DNA of 64,000 nt from an uncultured Clostridia bacterium (lineage in GTDB: Bacteria; Bacillota; Clostridia; TANB77; CAG-508), in the NCBI GenBank assembly GCA_934129895.1, contig CAKOWY010000005.1:1-64000 (forward strand), in the 5' to 3' direction. Shown here piece by piece: positions 24,552 through 32,482 of this stretch (the stretch's first letter is position 1; every line of letters begins with the position of its first letter). The notes beneath the pieces were generated by a model. It saw only the letters and a list, made by a program, of their open reading frames with translations. It had not been told where the DNA came from and searched no databases. The translations under genes and the position numbers were made by a program.

Positions 24552-25103
24552 TTACTTGGGTTTCTTTACCATCATTTCTCCAATGTTACAGGACTTACCG
24601 GTTTGAATCTCCGTTTCAGACATAAGGCATTCAGCTTCAACCTCGTCAAAGCATTCCACCATTTCAGTTCCACAGCACACACTGACAGAAACTTTTGTCG
24701 CCAATGTACAAACTCCAAAAGATTGTACTGCCTCAAGATCACAGTTGTTTTCAGCAACAACTTCAATATCTCCAAAAACATCGTATGCCACCGAAAATCC
24801 CTGAATATATGCCATGTCTTTGGCAATAACGTCTCCCTTGATTACCGTCATCTGCCCAACAGAAACATCATCTTCAGCAGTAACATCTCCAAAAATTTCG
24901 CACATATCGCCGATGCTAACGTCTCCCTTTTTGGCATCAACATTTCCTTTGATAACCACATGGTTCCCAATGAAAACATCATCTGCACTGATATCGCCTT
25001 CGATCTCGCTATGATCTGCAATAACTACAGAATCAGAGCTCAAAATGTCTCCGTCAATCTTTCCAGAGTAAACAATAGTCGCCAAGTTTTCGTTCAGTTC
25101 CAT
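24552..25103 (-). CDS. Bactofilin-like beta-helix protein, unit 2
   Basis: The 183-residue product has two parts. Residues 1-100 are regular short turns of the bactofilin or hexapeptide kind (DGDILSSDSVVIADHSEIEG, DISADDVFIGNHVVIKGNV, FGDVTAEDDVSVGQMTVIKG). Residues 110-183 form a Cys-containing module (NNCDLEAVQSFG, VCCGTEM, GKSCNIGEMMV) also present in the damaged gene at 24072. No signal peptide or membrane segment. A line of its DNA (24901-24960) has 26 of 60 G/C, against about 20-25 percent in neighbouring genes. RBS GGAGGG. Polymer formation is an inference from the repeat pattern. Confidence 0.7.
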   Translation of the reverse strand: MELNENLATIVYSGKIDGDILSSDSVVIADHSEIEGDISADDVFIGNHVVIKGNVDAKKGDVSIGDMCEIFGDVTAEDDVSVGQMTVIKGDVIAKDMAYIQGFSVAYDVFGDIEVVAENNCDLEAVQSFGVCTLATKVSVSVCCGTEMVECFDEVEAECLMSETEIQTGKSCNIGEMMVKKPK

Positions 25104-25145
25104 AAATGAAACCCTCCATCAAAATTGTGAATATTCGGTCATTTA

Positions 25146-25174
25146 ATTATACCATAAATTGCTCTATCTGTCAA
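25146..25174 (-). promoter_or_regulatory. Promoter of bactofilin-like unit 2
   Basis: TTGACA (25169-25174) and TATAAT (25146-25151), 17-bp spacer, perfect consensus. The ATG at 25103 lies 43 bp downstream. Confidence 0.92.
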
Positions 25175-25189
25175 TTTAAGCATATCTTA

Positions 25190-25238
25190 AACAAAACAGG
25201 CAAGCCAGTACTCACAATTGTGAATATACTGACTTGCC
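25190..25238 (-). terminator. Terminator of bactofilin-like unit 3
   Basis: GGCAAGCCAGT (25199-25209) pairs with ACTGACTTGCC (25228-25238) with TCACAATTGTGA inside, then TGTTTTGTTT on the minus strand. Confidence 0.92.
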
Positions 25239-25263
25239 ATAATCAAGAGTTATATAATTTTTA

Positions 25264-25677
25264 TTAGCCAATTAAGTACCTAATAACCTTTCTGGCCAAT
25301 TCAATCTTTTCGACTTTTGCCCCTATTTCAATCCAGATCTCTCCAAGAGTTCTAACATTTTTTACTTCTACGTTTTTTGTTATTCTTAAATTTTCAATTG
25401 CCAAAACTTGCTCAACAATGGATTTTCCGCTTATTATCACTTCTCCTCCACTATCAACTTTCTTCAGCTGACTATCTTCGATTTGAACATCTCCTCTACT
25501 CATAATAGTACCATAAATTTTCGACTGTGTTGCAAAAAAGTTTTCTTCTGCAAAAACATTCACAGAAGTTTCTGTTCCGGGTGACATATAGACATTTCCA
25601 GTCACCATTACATCAGATGTTTGTTCATGACAACCTGTTGCAAAAAAGACATCACAATTATACCGCTCCTTTTTCAT
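25264..25677 (-). CDS. Bactofilin-like beta-helix protein, unit 3
   Basis: The ATG at 25677 follows GGAGGGATTCTTC; longer frames lack a site. The 137-residue product begins MKKERYNCDVFFATG, has VMVTGNVYMSPGTETS and a turn-repeat run (IMSRGDVQIEDSQLKKVDSGGEVIISGKSIVEQVLAIENLRI), then a basic end (KIELARKVIRYLIG). It matches the 23582 gene at the head and in the short-turn body, consistent with a beta-helix. It is the most upstream of the tandem units. No transmembrane segment. Role unknown; a cytoskeletal or envelope scaffold is inferred. Confidence 0.65.
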   Translation of the reverse strand: MKKERYNCDVFFATGCHEQTSDVMVTGNVYMSPGTETSVNVFAEENFFATQSKIYGTIMSRGDVQIEDSQLKKVDSGGEVIISGKSIVEQVLAIENLRITKNVEVKNVRTLGEIWIEIGAKVEKIELARKVIRYLIG

Positions 25678-25718
25678 GAAGAATCCCTCCATCCAAATTA
25701 TCAATTCTAACATAAGGA

Positions 25719-25747
25719 ATTATAACAAAATTCGACAAAATTGTCAA
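25719..25747 (-). promoter_or_regulatory. Promoter of bactofilin-like unit 3
   Basis: TTGACA (25742-25747) and TATAAT (25719-25724) with a 17-bp spacer, again perfect consensus, 42 bp upstream of the ATG. It lies just after the GDPD gene stop. Confidence 0.92.
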
Positions 25748-25758
25748 TTTTAAAATTC

Positions 25759-26493
25759 TTATTTTAATTCTTCAATATTTTCACAAATAAAATTATCACA
25801 GTACTTTTGAACTCGTTCGAATGTTTCTTTATCTCTAATTGTCCATCCTAAAATAATTTTTTTATGTCTAATTTTTTCTATTCTTTTATTAGGTAATGCT
25901 CTAACATCATAAGAAATAAAATCTGGTTTAGATATAAAATTAAACAACATGTTACTCATAAAAAATCTTTTAAATCTATTTATTTTCTCTTTTTTAAAAT
26001 CTGATGATAATTGTCCTCTAATAATCTCTGGAGCATTTCTTCTTATATAATTCACTGATAATGGATTAAAGCTTTTAACAGCATACTTACCAGTATATGT
26101 TTTTAAAATTTTAATTACTTCATTTTCAAGTAACCCACATTTATTATCGTATTTTAGTTCTATAATTACTGGTACTCTTCCATTTACTAAATTTAATACA
26201 TCTTTTAACAATGGAATTTCTTGTTCTGTACCTTGCAGTTTTATATTTTTTAATTCAATATACTTCATATCTTTTATATTAATATCTATCCCTGTAAGTC
26301 TTTTAAGGTTATCATCATGATAAACAACTACATTTCCATCTTTTAAAATATGTACATCTAACTCTATTATATAATTATTTTTTATAGCTTTTTCAAATGC
26401 CATCATTGAATTCTCTGGAATTCCTTCTTTTATATTATGCATTCCTCTATGTGCTATTATATTTTGAGTTAAAAAACTACAATCTTTTTTCAT
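25759..26493 (-). CDS. Glycerophosphodiester phosphodiesterase
   Basis: From the ATG at 26493 the product is 244 residues. IIAHRGMHNIKEGIPENSMMAFEKAI (His-Arg pair), ELDVHILKDGNVVVYHDDNLKRLTG (Glu/Asp and His) and VIIELKYDN give the GDPD metal and catalytic set, and GWTIRDKETFERV ends the barrel. It splits glycerophosphodiesters to glycerol-3-phosphate and an alcohol. No membrane segment, so it is probably cytoplasmic. A TTG start six codons upstream is possible but overlaps the likely AGGG site. Confidence 0.93.
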   Translation of the reverse strand: MKKDCSFLTQNIIAHRGMHNIKEGIPENSMMAFEKAIKNNYIIELDVHILKDGNVVVYHDDNLKRLTGIDINIKDMKYIELKNIKLQGTEQEIPLLKDVLNLVNGRVPVIIELKYDNKCGLLENEVIKILKTYTGKYAVKSFNPLSVNYIRRNAPEIIRGQLSSDFKKEKINRFKRFFMSNMLFNFISKPDFISYDVRALPNKRIEKIRHKKIILGWTIRDKETFERVQKYCDNFICENIEELK

Positions 26494-26566
26494 AATTATT
26501 TTCCCTATCAATCTCTTATTTAGTATAAAAATTATATCAAATTAAATAAAATTTTGCAAATAAATT

Positions 26567-26595
26567 TTGACTTTTCAATTACTTTATTATATAAT
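26567..26595 (+). promoter_or_regulatory. Promoter of the small membrane protein gene
   Basis: TTGACT (26567-26572), 17-bp spacer, TATAAT (26590-26595). A small hairpin CTGCAT/ATGCAG lies in the leader at about 26618-26630. Confidence 0.8.
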
Positions 26596-26677
26596 ATTTT
26601 TTGTTTTAATTTTCACTGCATAATGCAGTTTTATATAGATATATGCAACTACATATTCAAATGAAAGAAGGATTTTT

Positions 26678-26950
26678 ATGTTACCTCTTGGACTTGTTTT
26701 AGCACTTTTTGTTTCTTCTATTTTCTCACAGATTTTATCCAAAATCATCTGTGAAAAAGCAAGGAAAACACAAAAATTTCTAACCGACTTGTATAAATTC
26801 CTCTCTTATTGCACACTTTTGCTTATAGCAATACTCGCCATACTGTCTGCTACACAAATAGTCAATAACTTCACAATCGGAATTATTGCTTTTGTTATGT
26901 CTGTATTATTGTTTACTTCACTAAACATAGAGCATTATCTCAAAGCATAG
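26678..26950 (+). CDS. Small two- to three-helix membrane protein
   Basis: The 90-residue product has hydrophobic segments at about 2-22, 42-61 and 68-84, separated by a basic loop (KIICEKARKTQKFLTDLYKF). GAAGGATTTTT precedes the ATG. No family recognised. It is a single-gene unit with its own promoter and terminator, and its codon use has more C than neighbouring genes. It could be a small membrane regulator, but there is no evidence for a role. Confidence 0.65.
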   Translation: MLPLGLVLALFVSSIFSQILSKIICEKARKTQKFLTDLYKFLSYCTLLLIAILAILSATQIVNNFTIGIIAFVMSVLLFTSLNIEHYLKA

Positions 26951-26954
26951 TTGG

Positions 26955-26990
26955 CAAAAAAATCAGAGTTCTAATTGAGCTCTGATTTTT
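26955..26990. terminator. Bidirectional terminator
   Basis: AAAAATCAGAG pairs with CTCTGATTTTT (stem about 26958-26990) with TTCTAATTGAG between. It lies between the plus-strand gene and the convergent 726-aa gene. Confidence 0.85.
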
Positions 26991-26996
26991 CTTTTA

Positions 26997-29177
26997 TTAT
27001 CTTTCTTCATTATTTTGCTGTTTACTTTTTGTTTCTTTTCCATTTACTTTTTCTTTTATCTTATTAATTATATTTTTTCTCATTTCTATTAGTTTAACTT
27101 TTAATTTTTTGGGAGCACGCTCTACATAGTCATACCAATCTTTAAATCTATTCATCCACATATTATTTCTTGAATTTACACTCTGAAATTGTTGAATTTC
27201 TGGAGTTTTATCATCAACTTGCTCATTTTTTTCCCCATTTTCATCATATATGTTTTTACTTTCTATGCTAATATTTTCTGCTAATTCTTCTGAATCTGCT
27301 TTTTCTACATTTATCTTTTTAGCTTCCTGGCTTAAGTTATCAGTAGAAATAACTTTTTCTTCACTATCTTTAACAAATACTTCACTTGAATCACTTAATT
27401 GTTCTTCTGCATTTTCTTGCTGTACATTTTGTTGTTTAACTGCTAATATTATATTTTTCATTCTTTCTTCTAATTCAGCATAACTAACCTTATTAAAGTC
27501 TAATCCACTATATAATTTATCTTCCTGCTTCATTAAATCTTTTATATCTAAATATTTATTTAGAAATTCATCTACATCAGGTATAAATTTTTTTAACATA
27601 TTCATTCTATATTCATAATATGGATTTGGATTCTTTTTCTCTACATTCCACTTTATTTCCCTAATTTCGCCAATTAACTGTTCTAGTCTATCTTTTAAAT
27701 CACTTTCACTTTTTATTCCATTTAACCCATATTCTCTTTCAGCATATTTATTTAATCTGCTTTCTTTTTCCTCAAGAGTTAAATATTTTTCATCTATTTT
27801 TTTAGCAATTTTTGCAAAGTGGAAATCCAACATAGCAACCTCTGAAAATATCTTTAAAATATCTTTTTCTGTTATATCAGGTTTGTCTTTTTTCAGTTGT
27901 TTATACATTTCATATAGTTTTTGAAAATTTTCATCAACAAACCTATCACCAAATTTCATCTTACTATTTTCTAATTCTGCATCACCTTCACAACATTTAT
28001 TTAATAAATTATAGCAAAATGATTTTTGACTTTCAACAGTCATTGGTTCAAGTCCCTTTTTTTCTCTTTCTTTGCCAATATCAACTTCAATTAAAGGAAT
28101 TCCTCTTTCATCTGCAATCCTTTTTGCATATTCATAATTTTCAGCAAGAGTATGTTCACCATTGTCAATTATATAAACTCCAATAATTTCAAAGTCATCT
28201 AGTACAAGTTCTGAATAAATATTTGCTGTATCATAATTCAACATTTCACCATTTGCAGCTACCGTTTGCTCTATATTTTTTTCTTCAATTTCTTGTGGTA
28301 ATAAAATTGGTTCTTTAAAATTAAATAAATTTTCCTCGTCTTTAGCATCATTATTTGTATAAGTATCTTCATAATTTGCAGTAATAATATTTTTAGGTTT
28401 TATAATTAATCCAAAATTACCCCCACCATATCTTCCCATAATATTATTGGTCATTAATGATGTAGACATATATTTTCCATCAAATTCACCTTTAAATCTA
28501 AAACCTGATTTTGTAAAGTTATGAATTACCCATCTAAATTCTTCTCCACCTTTTTCAGATGGACTTGTCAAATATTCATTCCAAATTTGTCGAGCATATT
28601 TATTATATATATTAATTTTTTCTTGTATTCCTTGAGTATTAGTCTTTGGTTGCCCAAGCATTTCTTTTAGTTCAACTTGAACTCTTCTTAAATCTTCTTT
28701 GGAGCTTTCATCTAAATTTATTTTATATTTTTCGATTCCGTCAATTGATACTATTGCTTTTTGAGCCACATCTTTCAGATATCTAATGTCAACTGCCTTT
28801 TCAACAGTTTCTTGCCACTTCAATGCTATGTCTATATCATTAAAAATTTCATCTATATCCATATTATGGCGTGCTTGTACAAAAAGAGTATGATTTTGAT
28901 CTTGTTTTAACGGTTTATATATTTCATCAAATTTCAAAAGTAACTCTATTTCATCACTTTTTAACTCACTTTCGTCATCTACCTTATGTTTATTTCTAGC
29001 CTCATCGGTTGATTCTAAAACTAATTGAAATACTTTACATAAAAATCTTTTAGTTACAGCACCTTGTTCTTTTAAACTTTTTATATTATATTGATCTCCA
29101 GAAAACCTTAATTCATTATTTTTTATAAACTTCAGAATTCTTTCTTTCATTTGTTCATCAATTTTTATTTCTTCCAC
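26997..29177 (-). CDS. Large unclassified protein, 726 aa
   Basis: The GTG start at 29177 follows GAGGTAAAA. The protein has a helical head (1-210), a central alpha-beta region (about 215-380) with FRWVIHNFTKSGFRFKGEF, KYMSTSLMTNN, GNFGLIIKPKNIITANYED and VLDDFEIIGVYI, then a long charged helical part and a low-complexity acidic stretch (about 590-670) before a basic tail. No signal peptide. The STS followed by a distal ExD-like string recalls ADP-ribosyltransferase folds, but the match is weak and I do not assign it. It stands alone on a terminator-bounded transcript. Confidence 0.75.
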   Translation of the reverse strand: MEEIKIDEQMKERILKFIKNNELRFSGDQYNIKSLKEQGAVTKRFLCKVFQLVLESTDEARNKHKVDDESELKSDEIELLLKFDEIYKPLKQDQNHTLFVQARHNMDIDEIFNDIDIALKWQETVEKAVDIRYLKDVAQKAIVSIDGIEKYKINLDESSKEDLRRVQVELKEMLGQPKTNTQGIQEKINIYNKYARQIWNEYLTSPSEKGGEEFRWVIHNFTKSGFRFKGEFDGKYMSTSLMTNNIMGRYGGGNFGLIIKPKNIITANYEDTYTNNDAKDEENLFNFKEPILLPQEIEEKNIEQTVAANGEMLNYDTANIYSELVLDDFEIIGVYIIDNGEHTLAENYEYAKRIADERGIPLIEVDIGKEREKKGLEPMTVESQKSFCYNLLNKCCEGDAELENSKMKFGDRFVDENFQKLYEMYKQLKKDKPDITEKDILKIFSEVAMLDFHFAKIAKKIDEKYLTLEEKESRLNKYAEREYGLNGIKSESDLKDRLEQLIGEIREIKWNVEKKNPNPYYEYRMNMLKKFIPDVDEFLNKYLDIKDLMKQEDKLYSGLDFNKVSYAELEERMKNIILAVKQQNVQQENAEEQLSDSSEVFVKDSEEKVISTDNLSQEAKKINVEKADSEELAENISIESKNIYDENGEKNEQVDDKTPEIQQFQSVNSRNNMWMNRFKDWYDYVERAPKKLKVKLIEMRKNIINKIKEKVNGKETKSKQQNNEER

Positions 29178-29215
29178 TTTTACCTCGTTTTAATTTTTTC
29201 TAAATTAAAATTCTA

Positions 29216-29905
29216 TTAATTATTATTTGTTGACGGAATATATGGTATAATTCTTCCAGCAAAATCTCTAAAGTTTTGAGATTGTAATATTACTTTTCCA
29301 GGTCCAACAAGTTTAGTTAAAAATATTCCCTCTCCACCTAATAAAATATTTCCTAAGCCTTTTATTGTTTCAATTTCATACGAAACTGTTGTTTCAAATG
29401 CAACAACATTCCCTGTATCAACTTTTAAAACTTCTCCAGGAGCTAACTCTTTCTCAATTACATCACCATCAACTTCTAAGAATAAATTTCCTTCCCCTGT
29501 TGCTTTTTGTAAAATAAAGCCTTCTCCTCCAAATAAACCTGCTGAAAATTTTTTAGTAAAAGCTACTTGTGTTTCTACATTAGACTCTGCACATAAAAAA
29601 GCTCCTTTTTGTATTAACATTCCTGATGGCATAGTTTTTAAATCTATATCTACTATTCCTCCTGGTACAGTTGAAGCAAATGCTATAACAGCTCCATCTT
29701 TCTTTGCAGTATAATTTACCATAAATATTGATTCGCCAGAAAACATTCTTCCCAAACTTTTCATTATTCCTCCACGAGCATTTGTTGACATTTCTATTCC
29801 TTCAGTTTGATATGCCATTCCACCAACTTGTGTGTAAACCTTTTCTCCAGCATTTAACTTCATTTCAACTACTGGCACTGTTTGACCTATAATTTTATAT
29901 TCCAT
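29216..29905 (-). CDS. AIM24/TIGR00266 family protein
   Basis: The 229-residue product is a beta-rich protein with GGMAYQTEGIEMSTNARGGIMKSLGRMFSGESIF, FASTVPGGIVDIDLKTM, GLFGGEGFILQKATGEGNLFLEVDG and a C-terminal LGGEGIFLTKLVGPGKVILQSQN: the repeated GGEG segments are typical of the TIGR00266 (AIM24) family. The bacterial function is not established. It lies 29 bp from queH on the same strand. Start behind GAGGAGAT. Confidence 0.92.
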   Translation of the reverse strand: MEYKIIGQTVPVVEMKLNAGEKVYTQVGGMAYQTEGIEMSTNARGGIMKSLGRMFSGESIFMVNYTAKKDGAVIAFASTVPGGIVDIDLKTMPSGMLIQKGAFLCAESNVETQVAFTKKFSAGLFGGEGFILQKATGEGNLFLEVDGDVIEKELAPGEVLKVDTGNVVAFETTVSYEIETIKGLGNILLGGEGIFLTKLVGPGKVILQSQNFRDFAGRIIPYIPSTNNN

Positions 29906-29934
29906 TTTCTATCTCCTCTTTATATTTTTTATAA

Positions 29935-30495
29935 CTATACATTGTTTTCTTTATCTCTTTTAATCTGTTTTGAATACCTATCTTCTTCGCTAAAAACACA
30001 TCCACAATATTTTTGCATATAAAGTCCAAGCTCACGAGCTTCAGTCTGACCTTCTCTAAAACCTGGTCTAAAATCTCTATATAAAAATTCTATACCATAT
30101 TTTTCTGCCATTTCTTCGCCTATTTTTTTCAATGCTTCGTGATTTTGATATGGACTTATAAGTAAAGTAGTTGAAAAAGTATCATACCCATTCTCTTTTG
30201 CATATTTAGCAGTTTGCTCAAGACGAATTCTATAACAATATTTAACACATCTATTTTCTAAATCATCAACAACGTTTTTACAAAATTCCCTTAACCCATA
30301 ATTTTCATCAAAAATAGCATTTACACCTATACTTTTTGTATAATCTTTTAATGTATCTCTCCTTGCTTTATATTCTGTATATGGATGTATATTAGGGTTA
30401 AACCAATATACTGTTGGCTCAATCATTTCACTTCTTAAACTTTTTATACAATATACACTACAAGGTGCACAACATGTATGTAATAATAATTTCAT
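29935..30495 (-). CDS. queH: Epoxyqueuosine reductase QueH
   Basis: The start at 30495 follows GAAGGAAAAT. The 186-residue product opens MKLLLHTCCAPCSVY, with the CC-x-x-C Fe-S ligand set, and continues VYWFNPNIHPYTEYKARRDTL, RCVKYCYRIRLEQTAKYA, TTLLISPYQNHEALKKIG and KYCGCVFSE. These are QueH motifs: it reduces epoxyqueuosine to queuosine in tRNA. No other queuosine gene is visible here. Cys residues in TCCAPC, RCVKYC and CGC are intact. Confidence 0.95.
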   Translation of the reverse strand: MKLLLHTCCAPCSVYCIKSLRSEMIEPTVYWFNPNIHPYTEYKARRDTLKDYTKSIGVNAIFDENYGLREFCKNVVDDLENRCVKYCYRIRLEQTAKYAKENGYDTFSTTLLISPYQNHEALKKIGEEMAEKYGIEFLYRDFRPGFREGQTEARELGLYMQKYCGCVFSEEDRYSKQIKRDKENNV

Positions 30496-30511
30496 TTTAT
30501 TTTCCTTCTTT

Positions 30512-30991
30512 TTATACATTTTCTATAAAATTTTCTATTATATCAATTATTTTCTGATTATTGTTTTGATATTTTTCTGGTTTAAAATCTTTTACTTTAT
30601 CTAAAGCTTCTGGCAAATCTTTAACAGCTTGAATTCCAATTATATACTTTTTTTCACTAAAAACATTTATTATTTGTTTTTGATGATCATTTACATGTTC
30701 TCCATATTCATGAAGTCTTGGAACAGCTATTACTTTCTTATTTTTTCTCAATGCCATTATAATAGAGCCTGCACCACCATGTGTTATTATTAAATCTGCC
30801 TCTTGAACCAATTGCTCTAATTGTTCTTTTGAAACCATATCAAATATTTCCATTTTGTCACATTTATATTTAGTAATTCCTGCTTGAACAATTACTTTTT
30901 CTTTTATAATTCCATTTTCTATACACTCATCTATTTCTTGTAATAATCTTACGAATTCATTATGTTGTGTTCCTAATAAAACTAAAATCAT
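30512..30991 (-). CDS. Alg13/PssE-like glycosyltransferase subunit
   Basis: The ATG at 30991 gives a start MILVLLGTQHNEFVRLL, the GT28 C-terminal-type fold of PssE/Alg13. ADLIITHGGAGSIIMALRKNKKVIAVPR is the nucleotide-sugar binding segment, and EYGEHVNDHQKQI follows. The 160-residue protein would pair with the upstream PssD/Alg14-like protein to make one enzyme. Longer frames overlap that gene. Spacing is 14 bp, so translation is probably linked. It lacks the larger polysaccharide cluster usual for these pairs. Confidence 0.88.
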   Translation of the reverse strand: MILVLLGTQHNEFVRLLQEIDECIENGIIKEKVIVQAGITKYKCDKMEIFDMVSKEQLEQLVQEADLIITHGGAGSIIMALRKNKKVIAVPRLHEYGEHVNDHQKQIINVFSEKKYIIGIQAVKDLPEALDKVKDFKPEKYQNNNQKIIDIIENFIENV

Positions 30992-31005
30992 AATATTTTC
31001 CTCTC

Positions 31006-31482
31006 TCAAAAAATTTGCCCACCATATACGGCCTTTGGATAAAGCTTTAACATTTCTTCCCATTGTACAATAAATAAATCTGAAATAGGATATACTAATC
31101 TTCCTGTTGCAGTTTTCTTATTTATATTTGCAAAAGTTTCTATATATATTATTTTGCTTCCAAATAATTTTCCTAAATAACACATTGGTCCTGCTGTATG
31201 CGTCCCAGTTGTAATTATAACTTTAGGCCTTATTAAAAAATATAAATATATTGTTTTTAAAATTAAATATGAATATATAAAAATATATTTTAAAAGATGA
31301 CTTCTTGTTCCATAAGGTAAATATCTTACTCTATCTCCATACTTTTCTTTTAAGTACATATTTGTTTTATCTTTTTCTGTTATTATATGATAATCATATT
31401 TTTCAAACATTGGACTCAATTGTAATAATTCATTTAAATGTCCACCTGTACTTGATATAAATAGTACCTTTTTTTTCTTCAT
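31006..31482 (-). CDS. Alg14/PssD-like glycosyltransferase subunit
   Basis: The 158-residue product begins KKKVLFISSTGGHLNELLQLSP, has a hydrophobic middle (KYIFIYSYLILKTIYLYFLI) for membrane attachment, and KVIITTGTHTAGPMCYLGKLFGSKIIYIETFANI near the C-terminus, the hallmarks of PssD/Alg14. It would anchor the PssE-like catalytic subunit encoded next. Acceptor and sugar cannot be read. Only a weak ribosome binding site (AGAAAGAG) precedes the start. Confidence 0.9.
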   Translation of the reverse strand: MKKKKVLFISSTGGHLNELLQLSPMFEKYDYHIITEKDKTNMYLKEKYGDRVRYLPYGTRSHLLKYIFIYSYLILKTIYLYFLIRPKVIITTGTHTAGPMCYLGKLFGSKIIYIETFANINKKTATGRLVYPISDLFIVQWEEMLKLYPKAVYGGQIF

Positions 31483-31512
31483 ATTTTTCAACTCTTTCTA
31501 ATATTATTAAAA

Positions 31513-32307
31513 TTACTCTACTTTTTCTTGTTCAGCCTTTTCTACATTTGATATTTCATCATAAAAATGCATTGTAGCGAACATCATATATGGATATAAC
31601 CATATAAATCCTATTCCCATTGATAATACAGAAAGAAATATCCAACCAAAAAATGATAATTCTAAAACAAATAATTGACCTTTATGTCCTTTCATTAATT
31701 CAGCACTTTTTTTAACAATATCTTTACATGACATATCTGGATTATCATAAGCAATAAAATACATTTGAGAATATGCTAATGATAATATTGTAATAATTAT
31801 ACTATCAATTAAACATCCAATTAATCCAATTATTCCATATATTATTCCAATTCTTACTTCATTAAATATAATTTCGCCTTCTCCCATTATATAAAAGATA
31901 CCTGTTCTCATTATAAAAAAACTTGCTGAAATTATAAATGCAATTGAAACTATTAAAATTATTATAGGTATTATCATTCTAAAAAAAATACTTAATGCTA
32001 ATCCCCATGCTTTATTTATTTTATCAAATCCTATTTTTACAAAATCATAAGCTTTTACTTCTTCATTTTTCTTTAATTTAATAAGAGAAAATGTAAGTCC
32101 AAGATTCAAAGCTACTTCTATAATTATATATAAAACCTCAATCACACCAACTATTAAAGTGTTATCTCCAAAAATTTTTATTCCAATCTCTTCAATAAAG
32201 ATAAATAATAAGAATATACTAATATTTGCTAAAATAATAGTTACTGCTTTACTCCACTTTCCTTCAAGAGATTCTCTCGCTTTTTTGCGTATATCTTTAT
32301 ATACCAT
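31513..32307 (-). CDS. DUF975 membrane protein
   Basis: The 264-residue product begins YKDIRKKARESLEGKWSKAV and has about six membrane helices (27-45, 55-80, 110-135, 155-180, 215-245). The end WLYPYMMFATMHFYDEI is characteristic of DUF975. The family is widespread in Bacillota with no known activity. It starts behind AAAGGAGG and a TATAAT lies just upstream. It probably precedes the pssD/pssE-like genes in one transcript. Confidence 0.88.
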   Translation of the reverse strand: MVYKDIRKKARESLEGKWSKAVTIILANISIFLLFIFIEEIGIKIFGDNTLIVGVIEVLYIIIEVALNLGLTFSLIKLKKNEEVKAYDFVKIGFDKINKAWGLALSIFFRMIIPIIILIVSIAFIISASFFIMRTGIFYIMGEGEIIFNEVRIGIIYGIIGLIGCLIDSIIITILSLAYSQMYFIAYDNPDMSCKDIVKKSAELMKGHKGQLFVLELSFFGWIFLSVLSMGIGFIWLYPYMMFATMHFYDEISNVEKAEQEKVE

Positions 32308-32402
32308 AAACCTTCCTCCTTTATATTATACTAATATATATTATATAAATATTTATGCATATTTTCAAGTATAAGACTTAAAATATTTGCTTATTATTCA
32401 AT

Positions 32403-32431
32403 TTGACATAATCTTACAATTATGGTATAAT
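32403..32431 (+). promoter_or_regulatory. Promoter of the 331-aa gene
   Basis: TTGACA (32403-32408), 17-bp spacer, TATAAT (32426-32431). Perfect consensus, 51 bp upstream of the ATG. Confidence 0.92.
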
Positions 32432-32482
32432 AATTTTAACCGTTTTATACACAAACGTCGACTTTGAGGAGGTAATTTCACC

